Notes: generated from the letters alone by a model not told the origin. 43,573 bases of DNA from a virus (IMGVR_UViG_3300031999_000056:1-43573); one strand, 5' to 3'. Counted from the stretch's first letter, positions 23,715-32,998 are shown. A program made the numbers and translations.

Positions 23715-24789
23715 TTTCCGTAGTTTTTTCGCCAGGCGTCCATTCATATATCGGCTTTTCTCCGTAGTGTTCTATCGGGTAATACTTGCGGTTATAGTCG
23801 GAGTCCTCGCTCTGATCCCAATACTGGTATAAATACCGCCTATCGCCCGTTAGATAAAACTTACATATGGTGTTGCGTTCATAATCCGAGAAATACAAAC
23901 AATCATCATAAAAATCAAAATACTTTGACTCTATCGGCTCTATCTGTTCCTCTGATTTATACTCTAACTCCGCGCCTAAATTACGGTATCCTAACACATC
24001 TTTCCATGTTGACGGTTGGTTGAAGAATGTGTAGTGGTCGATAGAACCGTCCAAAGGATAAAGGGGTTGTATCGGGGCAACGGTTTCCTTTAACCCTAAT
24101 TCATATACAGCATCCCTTAAATTCTGCTCCGGGTGGTTTGGATAACCCTTTGCCGGATGTTTCATCTTTTCATTCATCCAGTCTATAATCTTATTAAAGG
24201 CATCTATCTTATACAAGACGCTTGCGGTATGTATTACGCCGTTGGGTATCTCCGGCGAAGTAGATGAGGAGTTGCCCATTAAATCTCCGCCGCCTAAAAT
24301 CTCTTTTAACTTATGTAACCCTTCCGGCTTATCCCATATGCAGTCGCCGTTGGTGCAGAACACATACTTAAAATCAAACTGCTTTAACACCCCTTGCGCG
24401 TAACGCACATTCCAGAACCAACCATCTCTCTTGTCGTTGTCATAAGTGCCGTGCTTGAATACCCACGCATGCGCCAGGGCGAGGTGTTCGGGCCTCAAGA
24501 AAAACTGCCTCATTGTCGCCTGCTCCAGTATGTTATCCGCCCGGTAGTGCGAGTCATAAGCGCCTAAAATAAAACAGTTGGCTTTACGGTAATTAGCCAG
24601 GGTTGCTTTCAAGAATTTAAGGTGCGCGTTATAGGTAGTTACGATTATGGCGGTGTCATACTTGTAAGGTATGGCGTTATAGTTCTCAACCAAATCATAC
24701 CAATCCATGCCCAAATCATTATTGCGGCTTGAGAAGTCGTTGTTCAATAACTTCTTTTCACCTGTCAAAATCCTGTCTAAATCGTTCAT
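23704..24789 (-). CDS. GT-A-like glycosyltransferase-related protein 2
   Basis: The 361-residue protein is a paralogue of the protein at 22681. The shared blocks are an N-terminal strand with TTYNAHLKFLKATL, FKYVFCTNGDCIWDKPEGLH with NGD in the expected DxD place, and DVLGYRNLGAELEYKSEEQI. The C-terminal 60 residues are extra and aromatic-rich. It overlaps the methyltransferase upstream by 4 bases, so it is co-translated with the cassette. Confidence 0.6.
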   Translation of the reverse strand: MNDLDRILTGEKKLLNNDFSSRNNDLGMDWYDLVENYNAIPYKYDTAIIVTTYNAHLKFLKATLANYRKANCFILGAYDSHYRADNILEQATMRQFFLRPEHLALAHAWVFKHGTYDNDKRDGWFWNVRYAQGVLKQFDFKYVFCTNGDCIWDKPEGLHKLKEILGGGDLMGNSSSTSPEIPNGVIHTASVLYKIDAFNKIIDWMNEKMKHPAKGYPNHPEQNLRDAVYELGLKETVAPIQPLYPLDGSIDHYTFFNQPSTWKDVLGYRNLGAELEYKSEEQIEPIESKYFDFYDDCLYFSDYERNTICKFYLTGDRRYLYQYWDQSEDSDYNRKYYPIEHYGEKPIYEWTPGEKTTEIGA

Positions 24790-25391
24790 GTTTGATAATA
24801 CTTTAAGTTATCCGGTTTGCGCCTGACCATAGTCAACCCGACATCCATAGCCGAGTGCGGAAAGGTAAACACATCAAACCGCTTGTCTTTTTCGAGTTCC
24901 TGCCTTAGCTGATAGACCGTGCCGCACCTGTTCAAATCCAAGAACTCATCGCTTAGCGGCAAGGTATCATGCAATAAAATAAGCCCGTTCGTATCTATTA
25001 AACGCAGGACATTATAAAAATCTTTCCACGCCTGCTCGTAGGTATGTTCTCCGTCGATGAACACAACCGCCAATTCCGGTATCTTGACATCCTTAAAAAA
25101 GTCATCTGACTTGCCGGTATAGACTGTGGCGTAATTGCCGAAGTATCCGGGGACTGTCTTTGCGTTCGTGGTAACGCTTTGCTGAAAATCGCAGAAGTAT
25201 GCAGGGCGGTTATACTTGTTTGATAATAACCCTAAGAATACCGAACTCTCCCCGCAGCCGATTTCAAGTATTGCACCCTTAGAAAAAGTCAAAGCATAGT
25301 CGGCAAGGGTATAGACTATCCTCATCCTGTTCCAACCGGATGTTTCTTTGGTTAGTGAATTATAAGTATCTAACGCGCCTGGATGTATCAT
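24786..25391 (-). CDS. Class I SAM-dependent methyltransferase (Methyltransf_24 type)
   Basis: The 201-residue protein has motif I AILEIGCGESSVFL and an acidic strand-2 end (AYFCDF). The family hallmark VVFIDGEHTYEQAWKDF is followed by GLILLHDTLP. Enzymes of this type modify small molecules or sugars in glycan gene clusters. It overlaps both neighbours by 4 bases, a tightly coupled set. Confidence 0.82.
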   Translation of the reverse strand: MIHPGALDTYNSLTKETSGWNRMRIVYTLADYALTFSKGAILEIGCGESSVFLGLLSNKYNRPAYFCDFQQSVTTNAKTVPGYFGNYATVYTGKSDDFFKDVKIPELAVVFIDGEHTYEQAWKDFYNVLRLIDTNGLILLHDTLPLSDEFLDLNRCGTVYQLRQELEKDKRFDVFTFPHSAMDVGLTMVRRKPDNLKYYQT

Positions 25392-26029
25392 CTAACTCTC
25401 TTTAGGTAACCATTCGGGTGAAAAGTGAAACCTAACCTTTCACACTCCTTATCTATCATAAAATTGGTATGCGTCCTTAAAAACTCAGTTATCGCCTCGT
25501 AAGGCCCCTCGCCCCACTTCCAGGGAACGGGATGCCCGTTGACATGGCTGTCTTCGATTATCAGGTAAGAACCGACAGGAACTAATGTATGATAAAGCTC
25601 CATTTCTTTTAAGACATGGTCTTTTGAATGCCATGAGTCAAGGATAACGATATTGTTTTTACCTTTTGTAACCGAGTTAATATAATTAAATACTTTAGGC
25701 TCTACGCTTGAACCCTCTATATCTATCACCCTTTGCTGTTTTATCCGCCTTGCGATAGAGTCAAGTTCTGTTTCCCTTTTCTCAATATCTACCGTCAATA
25801 CCTCACCCTTGCCTATCAGCTGCATTATCGCGGCATAGAATAAAGACGAACCGCCGTATCCTGTGCCGGTCTCAATGATATAATCCGGTTTAATCTTAAA
25901 TATCAAATCCTGTATTATAAAGACGTCGAAGGGTGAAGTTAATAAAGGCACACCCAGCCAGTTTAATTTTTCCCACATCCTCTCATTCTCGAACTCTATA
26001 TGAAAATCGTTGACTACCTTACAATTCAT
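25388..26029 (-). CDS. CmcI-family (cephalosporin hydroxylase/sugar O-methyltransferase-like) protein
   Basis: The 213-residue protein contains PDYIIETGTGYGGSSLFYAA (SAM-binding), VLTVDIE, VILDSWHSKDHVLKEMELY and SYLIIEDSHVNGHP, the pattern of the CmcI / rhamnosyl O-methyltransferase family. In sugar clusters these enzymes O-methylate sugar rings, so capping or decorating the phage glycan is a fair inference. The Asp-x-His pair (DSWHSKDH) fits a metal-dependent methyltransferase. Confidence 0.82.
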   Translation of the reverse strand: MNCKVVNDFHIEFENERMWEKLNWLGVPLLTSPFDVFIIQDLIFKIKPDYIIETGTGYGGSSLFYAAIMQLIGKGEVLTVDIEKRETELDSIARRIKQQRVIDIEGSSVEPKVFNYINSVTKGKNNIVILDSWHSKDHVLKEMELYHTLVPVGSYLIIEDSHVNGHPVPWKWGEGPYEAITEFLRTHTNFMIDKECERLGFTFHPNGYLKRVR

Positions 26030-26655
26030 TTAAGTATTTCTCCGTCTATGATAGCCAGGATATTAGGGTTATTCTTTATCGCCTCTTTTTGTTCAGGGTC
26101 TAAATGAACAACATTCCCAAGCAGTATTGCCTTAAAATCCACTCCTGCGTAACCTTTCAGGTTAAGGTGTAATTTATCGTAACTCCAAGACGGGTTCATT
26201 GCCGCCTCAATAGGAAGACCTAACTTATCCCTAAAATACTTATTGACTTCGTTTATAACCAAATCGTTATGGTCATAACAATAAATCTTCTTCCAGGGTT
26301 TTACCATATTAGCTAATAAAATATCCATGCCCCTGCCGCATTCGCAAACTATCAGGGTATCGGAATAATCCTTATGTTCTTTCAAAAGTTTAAGCATATT
26401 CAGCTTAAAGTTGCCCGTAGTAACCTGGTATTCATGAGTAAATAAATGGTTATTTTTAAGCACCCTCGGCAAAGGATCGAGTTTATAGGCATCTTCTCCA
26501 TAAATCAAAATTTTACCCATTTCTATTGTCCACCAGTCCGCACACCAAATATGCCCTTCTTTTATGACGGCTTCCTGCTGGTCAACGGGAATAAGATTGC
26601 TATTAACCGACTGGATAAAATTCCTGATTTCCAATATCTCTTTTTCTGAAAACAC
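26026..26655 (-). CDS. Rossmann-fold protein, possible methyltransferase-like
   Basis: In this 209-residue protein the central part (TLIVCECGRGMDILLANMV, then KIYCYDHNDLVINEVNKYF) resembles the first two strands of a SAM methyltransferase, with CGRG in the glycine-rich loop. The C-terminal strand (NILAIIDGEI) resembles the IDGEH site of its neighbour. No family can be assigned. It overlaps the CmcI-like gene by 4 bases and belongs to the cassette. Confidence 0.55.
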   Translation of the reverse strand: MFSEKEILEIRNFIQSVNSNLIPVDQQEAVIKEGHIWCADWWTIEMGKILIYGEDAYKLDPLPRVLKNNHLFTHEYQVTTGNFKLNMLKLLKEHKDYSDTLIVCECGRGMDILLANMVKPWKKIYCYDHNDLVINEVNKYFRDKLGLPIEAAMNPSWSYDKLHLNLKGYAGVDFKAILLGNVVHLDPEQKEAIKNNPNILAIIDGEILK

Positions 26656-26856
26656 TTAACTTACCTTTCCGTCTTTAAACCAATAAGTTGCTTTTGCTTT
26701 CGGGTATCCTGTCGCCCAATAATCGCCCTTAAAATGTTCCCTGTTCCCCGATGGCTTCCAACAGGTGGTACTTCTATTATCTTCTGCCAATTCCCGATGA
26801 TACCACTCATGGGGGCGCTGGTTGGGAATAACCCAAAATTCGGATTTAAGAGGCAT
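26656..26856 (-). CDS. Small aromatic-rich protein in the sugar cassette
   Basis: The 66-residue protein is rich in Trp, Tyr and His (PNQRPHEWYHRELAEDNRST, FKGDYWATGYPKAKATYWF). It overlaps the end of the 932-residue glycosyltransferase by 11 bases. It is perhaps an accessory or carbohydrate-contacting factor; no family is recognised. Confidence 0.55.
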   Translation of the reverse strand: MPLKSEFWVIPNQRPHEWYHRELAEDNRSTTCWKPSGNREHFKGDYWATGYPKAKATYWFKDGKVS

Positions 26857-29644
26857 CTGTCAATTCCCTGATATAATTATCGACGATAAACTCTTCCTTC
26901 GCCCTCTCGCGGGCGTTAGCACCCTTATTAAGCAAATCCTCATAAGTAACATTTTTGATAACTTCCTGCATTTGCTCTTTAGTGTCGCATAACCAACCGC
27001 ACTCGGGTGTCACCCTGTCGATTGCGCCACCCCAGTTATCCGCTATGACCGGCAACCCTGCCGCCATGGCTTCGATGATAACCCGCGGACCTTGATCCAT
27101 ATACCCTTGGGGCAAAGAATACCAGAATAGATTTCCTGTGCCTAAAAACTCGGCTATAACCTCGAGCTTATCTGTCCGGGGTTGTTTGCTAAACCTTTCG
27201 CTTGGCTGGATAAAGCTTGGCCCGGGCAACATACTTATTTGAACATCTGTTCTACTATTGAGAACATTATTCAGTTCGCTATCGAAGTCTTTAGCAAATT
27301 TGACATCCCCCTGCGAACTATGCCTGACTATGCGCAAACACCTGTTATAATCCGGCTGCACCTTAAAGAATGGCGTCAAATCCGTGCAAGGCGCAAGCAC
27401 CCTTGTCTTGGCGTTTGGCTCGTGTTTAAGCAATTCTTTCTCTTGCGTTGAGTTTAAAAACATATACTTATCCCAACCCTTTGTCCAGGGGATTTCGCCA
27501 ACACTCCCCCTGCGGTAGTTGAGCATCATGATTTTACGGCCTGCGTTAATATTAGAAAACACATCCGATATTTCAGGTTTGCCAAAATCCCAAATATAAT
27601 CATCCCCATAAACAAATATCACATCACATTGTTCATTCAGGGTATCGTAGCTTTCGGTTACTTTTAAATCAGGCATTTCATTCTTGATGCACTCCTGAAA
27701 TTCATGGCTTGCGACTTTATTTCTGAAAGGGATAAACTCAACCTTATGACCGTTATTTAAGAGCAGTTTCATTATGGTAGTGATTGACCTTGCGCACCCG
27801 CCCCAACCCCTTGCGGTTGATACAACCTTGATATGCTTAGTAGGGTTGCCCGTTTGAGGGCAAATCGTGGCTTGTGGGGGCGTTTCTGGCGAAATTAGGG
27901 GTATTGTGGCGTTCTCTGCCACCTTCTTAACCCAAGTATGGCAACGCCTGCCGCCCTTTACCGGCCCATCAAACCTATCTTTGACATATTTATCCTGCGC
28001 TGACCTCTCCCCCGGCCTGCCTGCATCATGGATAATAAGCACTTTGCCCAGCTCGGAAGACATCTTAATGGCGTCATCTCTTTTAGCCCCGCCAGAGTAA
28101 GATGAAGCCGGGCCATCGCAAAAGACTAAATCAAATTGCCCAAGTGCATGATAGCCGGGTATTTCCTTGCCATCCCAAGGGCGAATATCCAGATTAGGAT
28201 TAATCTTCCTTATCTTGTCCGCCCACTCCGGCATAACCTCATAAGCTATGACTTTGCACCCTAACTCCGCCATTTTAAGGGTAGATAACCCGCAGCCAAA
28301 CTCAAGGACTGTTTTGACTTTATATTTTCCAATGACCTCTTTAATGACATCCCAATCTTCTTTTTCTATACAGGTATTGCCAAACTCAAGGGTATCGCTA
28401 CTCTTGCACGCGCAGGGCTCTTTCTTTATCTCTACGGCAGGCGCAGCCACCTGGGTTTTCACAATGTTCTTGAACTGCTTGGGTTTCTCCGACACCACGC
28501 CTTTTTTCAATCTGCCACCAATATAATACTGGTTCAGGGCTCGCGTCAGGTCTTCCGGCTTTATCATATCCACACATTTAGGCACCTTCTCCCCGTTTAT
28601 ATCTATCAAGTCTTTGCAGGCGTTAATATCGCAATGCCAGCAAGCGTTAATCCCACAAGGCAGGCAACCGTCGTTTGCCAGGTATTGATGGCCATGGTAT
28701 CTTGTGAATGATACCGGCTCCCTTGCCCCCGCTATGACTAAGGCAGGTTTGTATAAAGCGCCTGACAGGTGCATGTGGAAACTCACCAAACCAATCGAAC
28801 CTTCAGCATTAAGAAAAATCTTGAGCAAATCCCTTAAACCAGTATTTTTATCTTCCGTCTTGCCGACATAATCTATGATATTCGCGCCTTGCAACCTTGG
28901 ATGGTTATCATTGGCAGCGCCTAACTGAACAAACATCACATCTTTATTCTGATTTACAAACTCCTGCCACCTCTCAAACGGATACATCTTGCAACCCCAA
29001 CCCTTTTCACCGCCGATTATTATCGGCCAATAGGGTTCTTTGAACATCCTCGGCGCGTTATATTCTTCTTCTGTCAACCAGATGTCGCCGCGGGATATGC
29101 CTTGCTGAAAGTTTATCTTTAATGAATCTTCTATCGAAACCCTGAAGGCATTGGCAAAATGCCAATCAAGGCGGTTACTCATATTCGTCAACTTGCCCGG
29201 GCCTATCTTTAAAACATTAGTATCCCCCGATAATAAATCCGCGGGAACTATCGTCTCAAGTGCTTTACCATTGTTGTAATATGGCTTGATACTCTTATCT
29301 ATATATGGGTTGTTATCCCAGATGTGCATAGCGGTGGATAATACATTGACCTTGATGTTTGGGAATGCCGCCTTGAAATCCCTCACGGCGCAGGTATACA
29401 TGAACATATCCCCTATGCGCTGGCGGTTGTGGAAGATAATCTCTTTTAAGTTCAACCCCTGGTGCGCCTTTGTAGTGATATTCAATTCATCTTCCGCTAC
29501 TTCCAATAATTCTTTCATCAGGTCTTTTTGCTCTATGTCGCCATGAACATGGATGTGGCTGTCGGCAAAACTTTTGGTAACAACTAAGTGCTTATCCCTT
29601 GCCTTTATCTGTTGGTCTTCATTGCCGCAAATAAGACATTTCAT
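26846..29644 (-). CDS. Three-domain GT9-like / methyltransferase / GT4-like fusion
   Basis: The 932-residue protein starts with a Cys pair (CLICGNE). Residues about 65-370 resemble a GT9 heptosyltransferase-type GT-B enzyme (IIFHNRQRIGDMFMYTCAV, then WPIIIGGEKGWGCKMYP), with a Cys-rich insert (CLPCGINACWHCDINAC). Residues about 410-590 look like a SAM methyltransferase (VKTVLEFGCGLSTLKMAELG, FDLVFCDGPASSYSGG). Residues about 600-932 are a GT4-like GT-B domain (STARGWGGCARSI, GPRVIIEAMAAGLPVIADNW). One polypeptide could add two sugars and a methyl group. It starts 1 base after the aminotransferase stop. Confidence 0.8.
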   Translation of the reverse strand: MKCLICGNEDQQIKARDKHLVVTKSFADSHIHVHGDIEQKDLMKELLEVAEDELNITTKAHQGLNLKEIIFHNRQRIGDMFMYTCAVRDFKAAFPNIKVNVLSTAMHIWDNNPYIDKSIKPYYNNGKALETIVPADLLSGDTNVLKIGPGKLTNMSNRLDWHFANAFRVSIEDSLKINFQQGISRGDIWLTEEEYNAPRMFKEPYWPIIIGGEKGWGCKMYPFERWQEFVNQNKDVMFVQLGAANDNHPRLQGANIIDYVGKTEDKNTGLRDLLKIFLNAEGSIGLVSFHMHLSGALYKPALVIAGAREPVSFTRYHGHQYLANDGCLPCGINACWHCDINACKDLIDINGEKVPKCVDMIKPEDLTRALNQYYIGGRLKKGVVSEKPKQFKNIVKTQVAAPAVEIKKEPCACKSSDTLEFGNTCIEKEDWDVIKEVIGKYKVKTVLEFGCGLSTLKMAELGCKVIAYEVMPEWADKIRKINPNLDIRPWDGKEIPGYHALGQFDLVFCDGPASSYSGGAKRDDAIKMSSELGKVLIIHDAGRPGERSAQDKYVKDRFDGPVKGGRRCHTWVKKVAENATIPLISPETPPQATICPQTGNPTKHIKVVSTARGWGGCARSITTIMKLLLNNGHKVEFIPFRNKVASHEFQECIKNEMPDLKVTESYDTLNEQCDVIFVYGDDYIWDFGKPEISDVFSNINAGRKIMMLNYRRGSVGEIPWTKGWDKYMFLNSTQEKELLKHEPNAKTRVLAPCTDLTPFFKVQPDYNRCLRIVRHSSQGDVKFAKDFDSELNNVLNSRTDVQISMLPGPSFIQPSERFSKQPRTDKLEVIAEFLGTGNLFWYSLPQGYMDQGPRVIIEAMAAGLPVIADNWGGAIDRVTPECGWLCDTKEQMQEVIKNVTYEDLLNKGANARERAKEEFIVDNYIRELTDAS

Positions 29645-30706
29645 TTACCATCCCTCTTCTATCTTGTCGCAGATATATTCGACATCTTCTTCGAGAACAT
29701 GCATCCCGATAGGTAAGGATACATATTTGTCTTGGATACGATCCAACACCGGTAACCCTGCGTTTATACCCCCGAATATTTTATATTGGTCATTCCTGAC
29801 CTGCACCACATTGCACTCAACCCCCGCGTCAAACAACATCCTCGCGAAATCATCCCTGCGGTAGACAAGCACGGTAGCAAGCCAATAGACATTGGTTTTT
29901 CCGTCGATGAGTTTAATATCGCATATATCTTTTAATCTCTTTTTATATATATCAAACAATTTCTTGCGGTATGCCAGCGTTGTTTGGTAATGTTTCAACC
30001 CCTCTATGCCCATAGCCGCCCCTATATCATTCATGTGGCGCTTGGTGCCCGGGTATTCAATATCAAAACACATCATTCTGGTGCGGTAAGACTCATAGTT
30101 ATTCTCTATTTCTCTTTCCCTATTTACCCCGAACCAACGCAGAAGTTTTGCTTTCTTATAATCCAATTCATTATTTACAACCAGCATCCCGCCGTCGCCT
30201 GTCGTGATATGTTTTATAGCTTGGAAGCTATAACAATTATAGTCTCCATTACATACCCCTAATGCCTGGCAGGCGTCGGAGACAACCGGTATATGCAACT
30301 TGCCTACATCCGCTCCAACACCGCCAAGATGAACCTGGACTACTGCCGCGGTTCTCTCTGTGAGTTTGGCTTTTACATTCAACGGATTTATGCAAAGGGT
30401 ATCATCTAAAATATCCGCCCATACTATTTTTACACCCCTGCGTAACAATGGCAGGTTTGTGGCAACGCAGGTCAAGGGCGTGGTTATTACCTCATCGCCT
30501 GGCTTTAAGTTTATAAGCTCATACGCCAGCTCAAGCGCCGATGTGCCGGAGTTAAGCGATACGGGATATTTGACTTTGAATAATTTTGAGAAATTATATT
30601 CAAACTCATCAACCTTTTGCCCTTGCGCCAGTTGCCCGGAAGACAAAACTTTCTCTACCGCTTTATAAGTTCCTTTCGGGATGTATGGAGAAAAGAGCTT
30701 AATCAT
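29645..30706 (-). CDS. DegT/DnrJ/EryC1-family sugar aminotransferase
   Basis: The 353-residue PLP enzyme aminates keto-sugars on nucleotide carriers. SLNSGTSALELAYE lies in the cofactor pocket. SDACQALG has the PLP-ring Asp144, and the Schiff-base Lys165 is in FQAIKHITTGDGGM. N-terminal LSSGQLAQGQKVDEFE is also characteristic. With the dehydratase upstream it would turn a 4-keto-6-deoxy sugar into an amino sugar for the transferases downstream. It abuts the dehydratase with no gap. Confidence 0.93.
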   Translation of the reverse strand: MIKLFSPYIPKGTYKAVEKVLSSGQLAQGQKVDEFEYNFSKLFKVKYPVSLNSGTSALELAYELINLKPGDEVITTPLTCVATNLPLLRRGVKIVWADILDDTLCINPLNVKAKLTERTAAVVQVHLGGVGADVGKLHIPVVSDACQALGVCNGDYNCYSFQAIKHITTGDGGMLVVNNELDYKKAKLLRWFGVNREREIENNYESYRTRMMCFDIEYPGTKRHMNDIGAAMGIEGLKHYQTTLAYRKKLFDIYKKRLKDICDIKLIDGKTNVYWLATVLVYRRDDFARMLFDAGVECNVVQVRNDQYKIFGGINAGLPVLDRIQDKYVSLPIGMHVLEEDVEYICDKIEEGW

Positions 30707-31690
30707 TTACCACTCCAGCCATTTCGGATTATCTAAATACCACTTTATTGTTTTGACTAAACTCGCCTCAAAGGTCTTTGGTATTTGCCAACCCATCTCT
30801 TTCATCTTTGTCCCGTCTAACCCATACCGGAGATCGTGCCCGGGTCTACTCGAGTGGAAATCCACCAGTTCATATTTCAACGGCTTGCCTATGACTTCCG
30901 CTATGAATTTTGCCATATCTAAATTGTCGACTTCTCTTTCACCGACGATATGATATGCTTCCTTTATGCAACTCTTATCCAGTAAAAACAACAGGGCAGC
31001 GGCTACATTACGGCTATGGATATAGAATCTTGAGCCCGCCTTTGTCCTGGTCGCATCGCTATGTATGATTACGGTTTGGTTATTTAATACTTTCCTGATT
31101 GTCGAAGGAACATATTTTTCCGGGTGCTGTCGTTCGCCAAAGCAATTCATCGTCCGGGTTATCACAATGGGCATCCGGTAAGTGTTCGCATACGCCACGC
31201 ATAACTGCTCGGCTCCCGCTTTTGTCGCGGAGTATGGGTTAGTCGCGTTATACCTGTCGTTTTCTTTGAACGCTACTGTGCCCGGCGCTGGCCCAAAGAC
31301 TTCATCAGTCGAAAAATAAAAGAACTTTTTTAAATTAGGCAGGTGTTTGGCAAAATCAAGCATGTGCATTGTGCCTAAGATATTATTGATTACAAACGGT
31401 TCAGGATTTTCTATCGAACGGTCGACATGGCTTTCAGCGCCTAAGTGCAGGATATAATCTATATCGCCTATCTCTTTGACTAACCCGGGAGGGATAGCGT
31501 AAGCGAAGTCCGCTGAAAACAATTTAAGCCTCGGACTGTCGATATAACCCGTATCTCTTAACCGGTTATACCCGTTCGAGGCATAGGTGAGCTTATCTAT
31601 ACCAACGATGTCGAAGTCGGTATTAAGAATTAAATGTTCAAATATATGGGAGCCGATAAATCCGCAGATCCCCGTTAAAAGCACACGCAT
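30707..31690 (-). CDS. dTDP-glucose 4,6-dehydratase-like enzyme (extended SDR)
   Basis: The 327-residue protein has an NAD-binding GICGFIG near the N-terminus, STDEVFG (Asp129-Glu130, the dehydration acid/base pair of RmlB-type enzymes) and the catalytic Tyr153-x3-Lys157 in NPYSATKAG. It should form a 4-keto-6-deoxy nucleotide sugar. It is the first gene of the sugar cassette. RmlB is the closest well-known relative, but related 4,6-dehydratases using other nucleotides cannot be excluded, so I give no symbol. Confidence 0.92.
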   Translation of the reverse strand: MRVLLTGICGFIGSHIFEHLILNTDFDIVGIDKLTYASNGYNRLRDTGYIDSPRLKLFSADFAYAIPPGLVKEIGDIDYILHLGAESHVDRSIENPEPFVINNILGTMHMLDFAKHLPNLKKFFYFSTDEVFGPAPGTVAFKENDRYNATNPYSATKAGAEQLCVAYANTYRMPIVITRTMNCFGERQHPEKYVPSTIRKVLNNQTVIIHSDATRTKAGSRFYIHSRNVAAALLFLLDKSCIKEAYHIVGEREVDNLDMAKFIAEVIGKPLKYELVDFHSSRPGHDLRYGLDGTKMKEMGWQIPKTFEASLVKTIKWYLDNPKWLEW

Positions 31691-31696
31691 TTAAAG

Positions 31697-31724
31697 ATGG
31701 GCCGGGGGGTTAGCCCCAGCCCAT
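31697..31724. terminator. GC-rich hairpin before the sugar cassette
   Basis: ATGGGC-plus-GGGG arms form an 11-bp stem with one G-U pair between the structural genes and the dehydratase start. On the minus strand only a short U stretch (CUUU) follows, so it may be a weak terminator or an RNA-processing/stability hairpin that lowers expression of the cassette relative to virion genes. Confidence 0.5.
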
Positions 31725-31733
31725 TCCGTTGTG

Positions 31734-32027
31734 TTACTTATAAGTGATCTCGGTAAATACCTCTGCTCCGCCTTCACCATACCAAATGCCGGTGTCAAAT
31801 TCCTTTCCTTGCGGCCATTCTTTGGTAATAGTTCCACTTGCCGTGGGTAAAGCAAACAACGCCTCAATCGGCGCCGTTCCATCCAAGCCATCTCTCAGAT
31901 AGACCAATGAGCCTGCCGTCTGGCCTGCCCATGCGATAGTGATAGAGAAGACATAACCATGTCCAGTCTTTATCAGCTGGTCTTCTGTGAGTAGGCCTGT
32001 TTCTGCTAAGCCTTGTATCCTACCCAT
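31734..32027 (-). CDS. Small structural protein
   Basis: The 97-residue protein is mostly beta (HGYVFSITIAWAGQTAGSLV) and rich in Gly and Thr, with no membrane segment. It sits directly after Ser/Cys-rich protein B and before the hairpin that precedes the cassette, so a small virion decoration or fibre-associated role is likely. No family is recognised. Confidence 0.6.
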   Translation of the reverse strand: MGRIQGLAETGLLTEDQLIKTGHGYVFSITIAWAGQTAGSLVYLRDGLDGTAPIEALFALPTASGTITKEWPQGKEFDTGIWYGEGGAEVFTEITYK

Positions 32028-32040
32028 TGGTTATATCCTC

Positions 32041-32979
32041 CTATGCTACTGCCTGTGAACTCGAACTAGAACAACTTGAACAGCTCGAGCTTGAACGAGA
32101 TGAACATGAACTTGAACTGCACGACGAACAACTTGAACAGCTAGAGCTGCAAGAACACGATGAGCAACTTGAGCTGCAAGATGAACAGCTGGATGACGAG
32201 CTCCGTGAAGAACTTGAGCTGCAAGAACTCGATGAGCTTCTGCTAGATGAACTTGAACAACTGGAAGATGAGCTCCTCGAAGAACTTGAACTGCAAGAGC
32301 TACAGCTAGAGCTGCAAGATGAACTCGAACAGCTTGACGAACTACTACGCGAAGATGAGCAAGAACTGGATGAACAACTTGAACAACTGGATGAACAGCT
32401 CGATGAAGAACAGCTTGATGAAGATGAACAGGATGAACACGATGACGAACTTACCTCGGTTACTATGTCAGTTATGGCATAGGTCGAGTAATAATCCACA
32501 TCTGTTACCCCGGTATCAATATCAAGTGTTTTCAGCAAGGTGTTCCACTTGTCATTTATCGCATCCAGAAAATCCACAAAATCGCCTTGGTGCGCGCCTA
32601 AAGGCTTGACCTCGGCGTTTGCCGCATCGATGACATAAGCTGTCGAGGCAAAATTCAGGCCTGTATAAACTGTCGTCCCTGATACTGTCGCATCCGCGGC
32701 TAACTTCGTATTTAATAAATTAAAGTTAGTGCGCAGTTGTTTCATCAGGGATACCACATCATCAAGATATAATCCATCCGGCTTGACATCTTTACCATAA
32801 GTCGAACCTATGGTAGGCGAAGTGATAGCAAGGGTAGAGTTATAATTTACATCAGTCACCCCGCCATCATTATCAAGTTTTGTTAGAACCAGATTAAAAT
32901 TGGTAATGTGGGCATATACCAGGTCATACAAACCCTTTTGCCAAAAACCACGCGGGTTAATATTTTCTGACCATCCCAT
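32041..32979 (-). CDS. Ser/Cys-repeat virion-region protein B
   Basis: In this 312-residue protein the first about 175 residues are a helical/beta domain with two related halves (MTNLVLTKLDNDGG-like: TNFNLVLTKLDNDGGVTDVN and TLLKTLDIDTGVTDVDY). The last about 130 residues are almost only Ser and Cys with some Arg (SSSCSSSSCSSRSSSS). It is a non-identical partner of protein A and lies at the other end of the sugar cassette. Possible roles are a fibre or head decoration with a Cys-linked or glycosylated tail. Confidence 0.75.
   Translation of the reverse strand: MGWSENINPRGFWQKGLYDLVYAHITNFNLVLTKLDNDGGVTDVNYNSTLAITSPTIGSTYGKDVKPDGLYLDDVVSLMKQLRTNFNLLNTKLAADATVSGTTVYTGLNFASTAYVIDAANAEVKPLGAHQGDFVDFLDAINDKWNTLLKTLDIDTGVTDVDYYSTYAITDIVTEVSSSSCSSCSSSSSCSSSSCSSSCSSCSSSSCSSSRSSSSSCSSSSCSSSCSSCSSSSSRSSSSSCSSSSSRSSSSSCSSSSSRSSSSSCSSCSSSCSSCSCSSSCSSCSSCSSSSCSSRSSSSCSSCSSSSSQAVA
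32056..32448. repeat. Low-complexity Ser/Cys-coding tract B
   Basis: As in tract A, TCN, AGY and TGY codons are shuffled so that the protein is monotonous but the DNA has few long exact repeats. The plus strand reads as a Glu/Leu/Gln shadow that is not a gene. Confidence 0.85.
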
Positions 32980-32998
32980 AATTCCTCCTGTTAATTCA

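Noticed and set aside
30707-31690. Host-derived genomic island or transposon carrying the sugar genes
   Set aside because: There are no transposase, inverted repeats or target duplication, and the genes overlap in an operon of the same strand as the phage genes.
32027-32482. Plus-strand Glu/Leu/Gln-rich frame
   Set aside because: It is the mirror of the Ser/Cys codons on the minus strand, with no ribosome-binding site and no other plus-strand genes.
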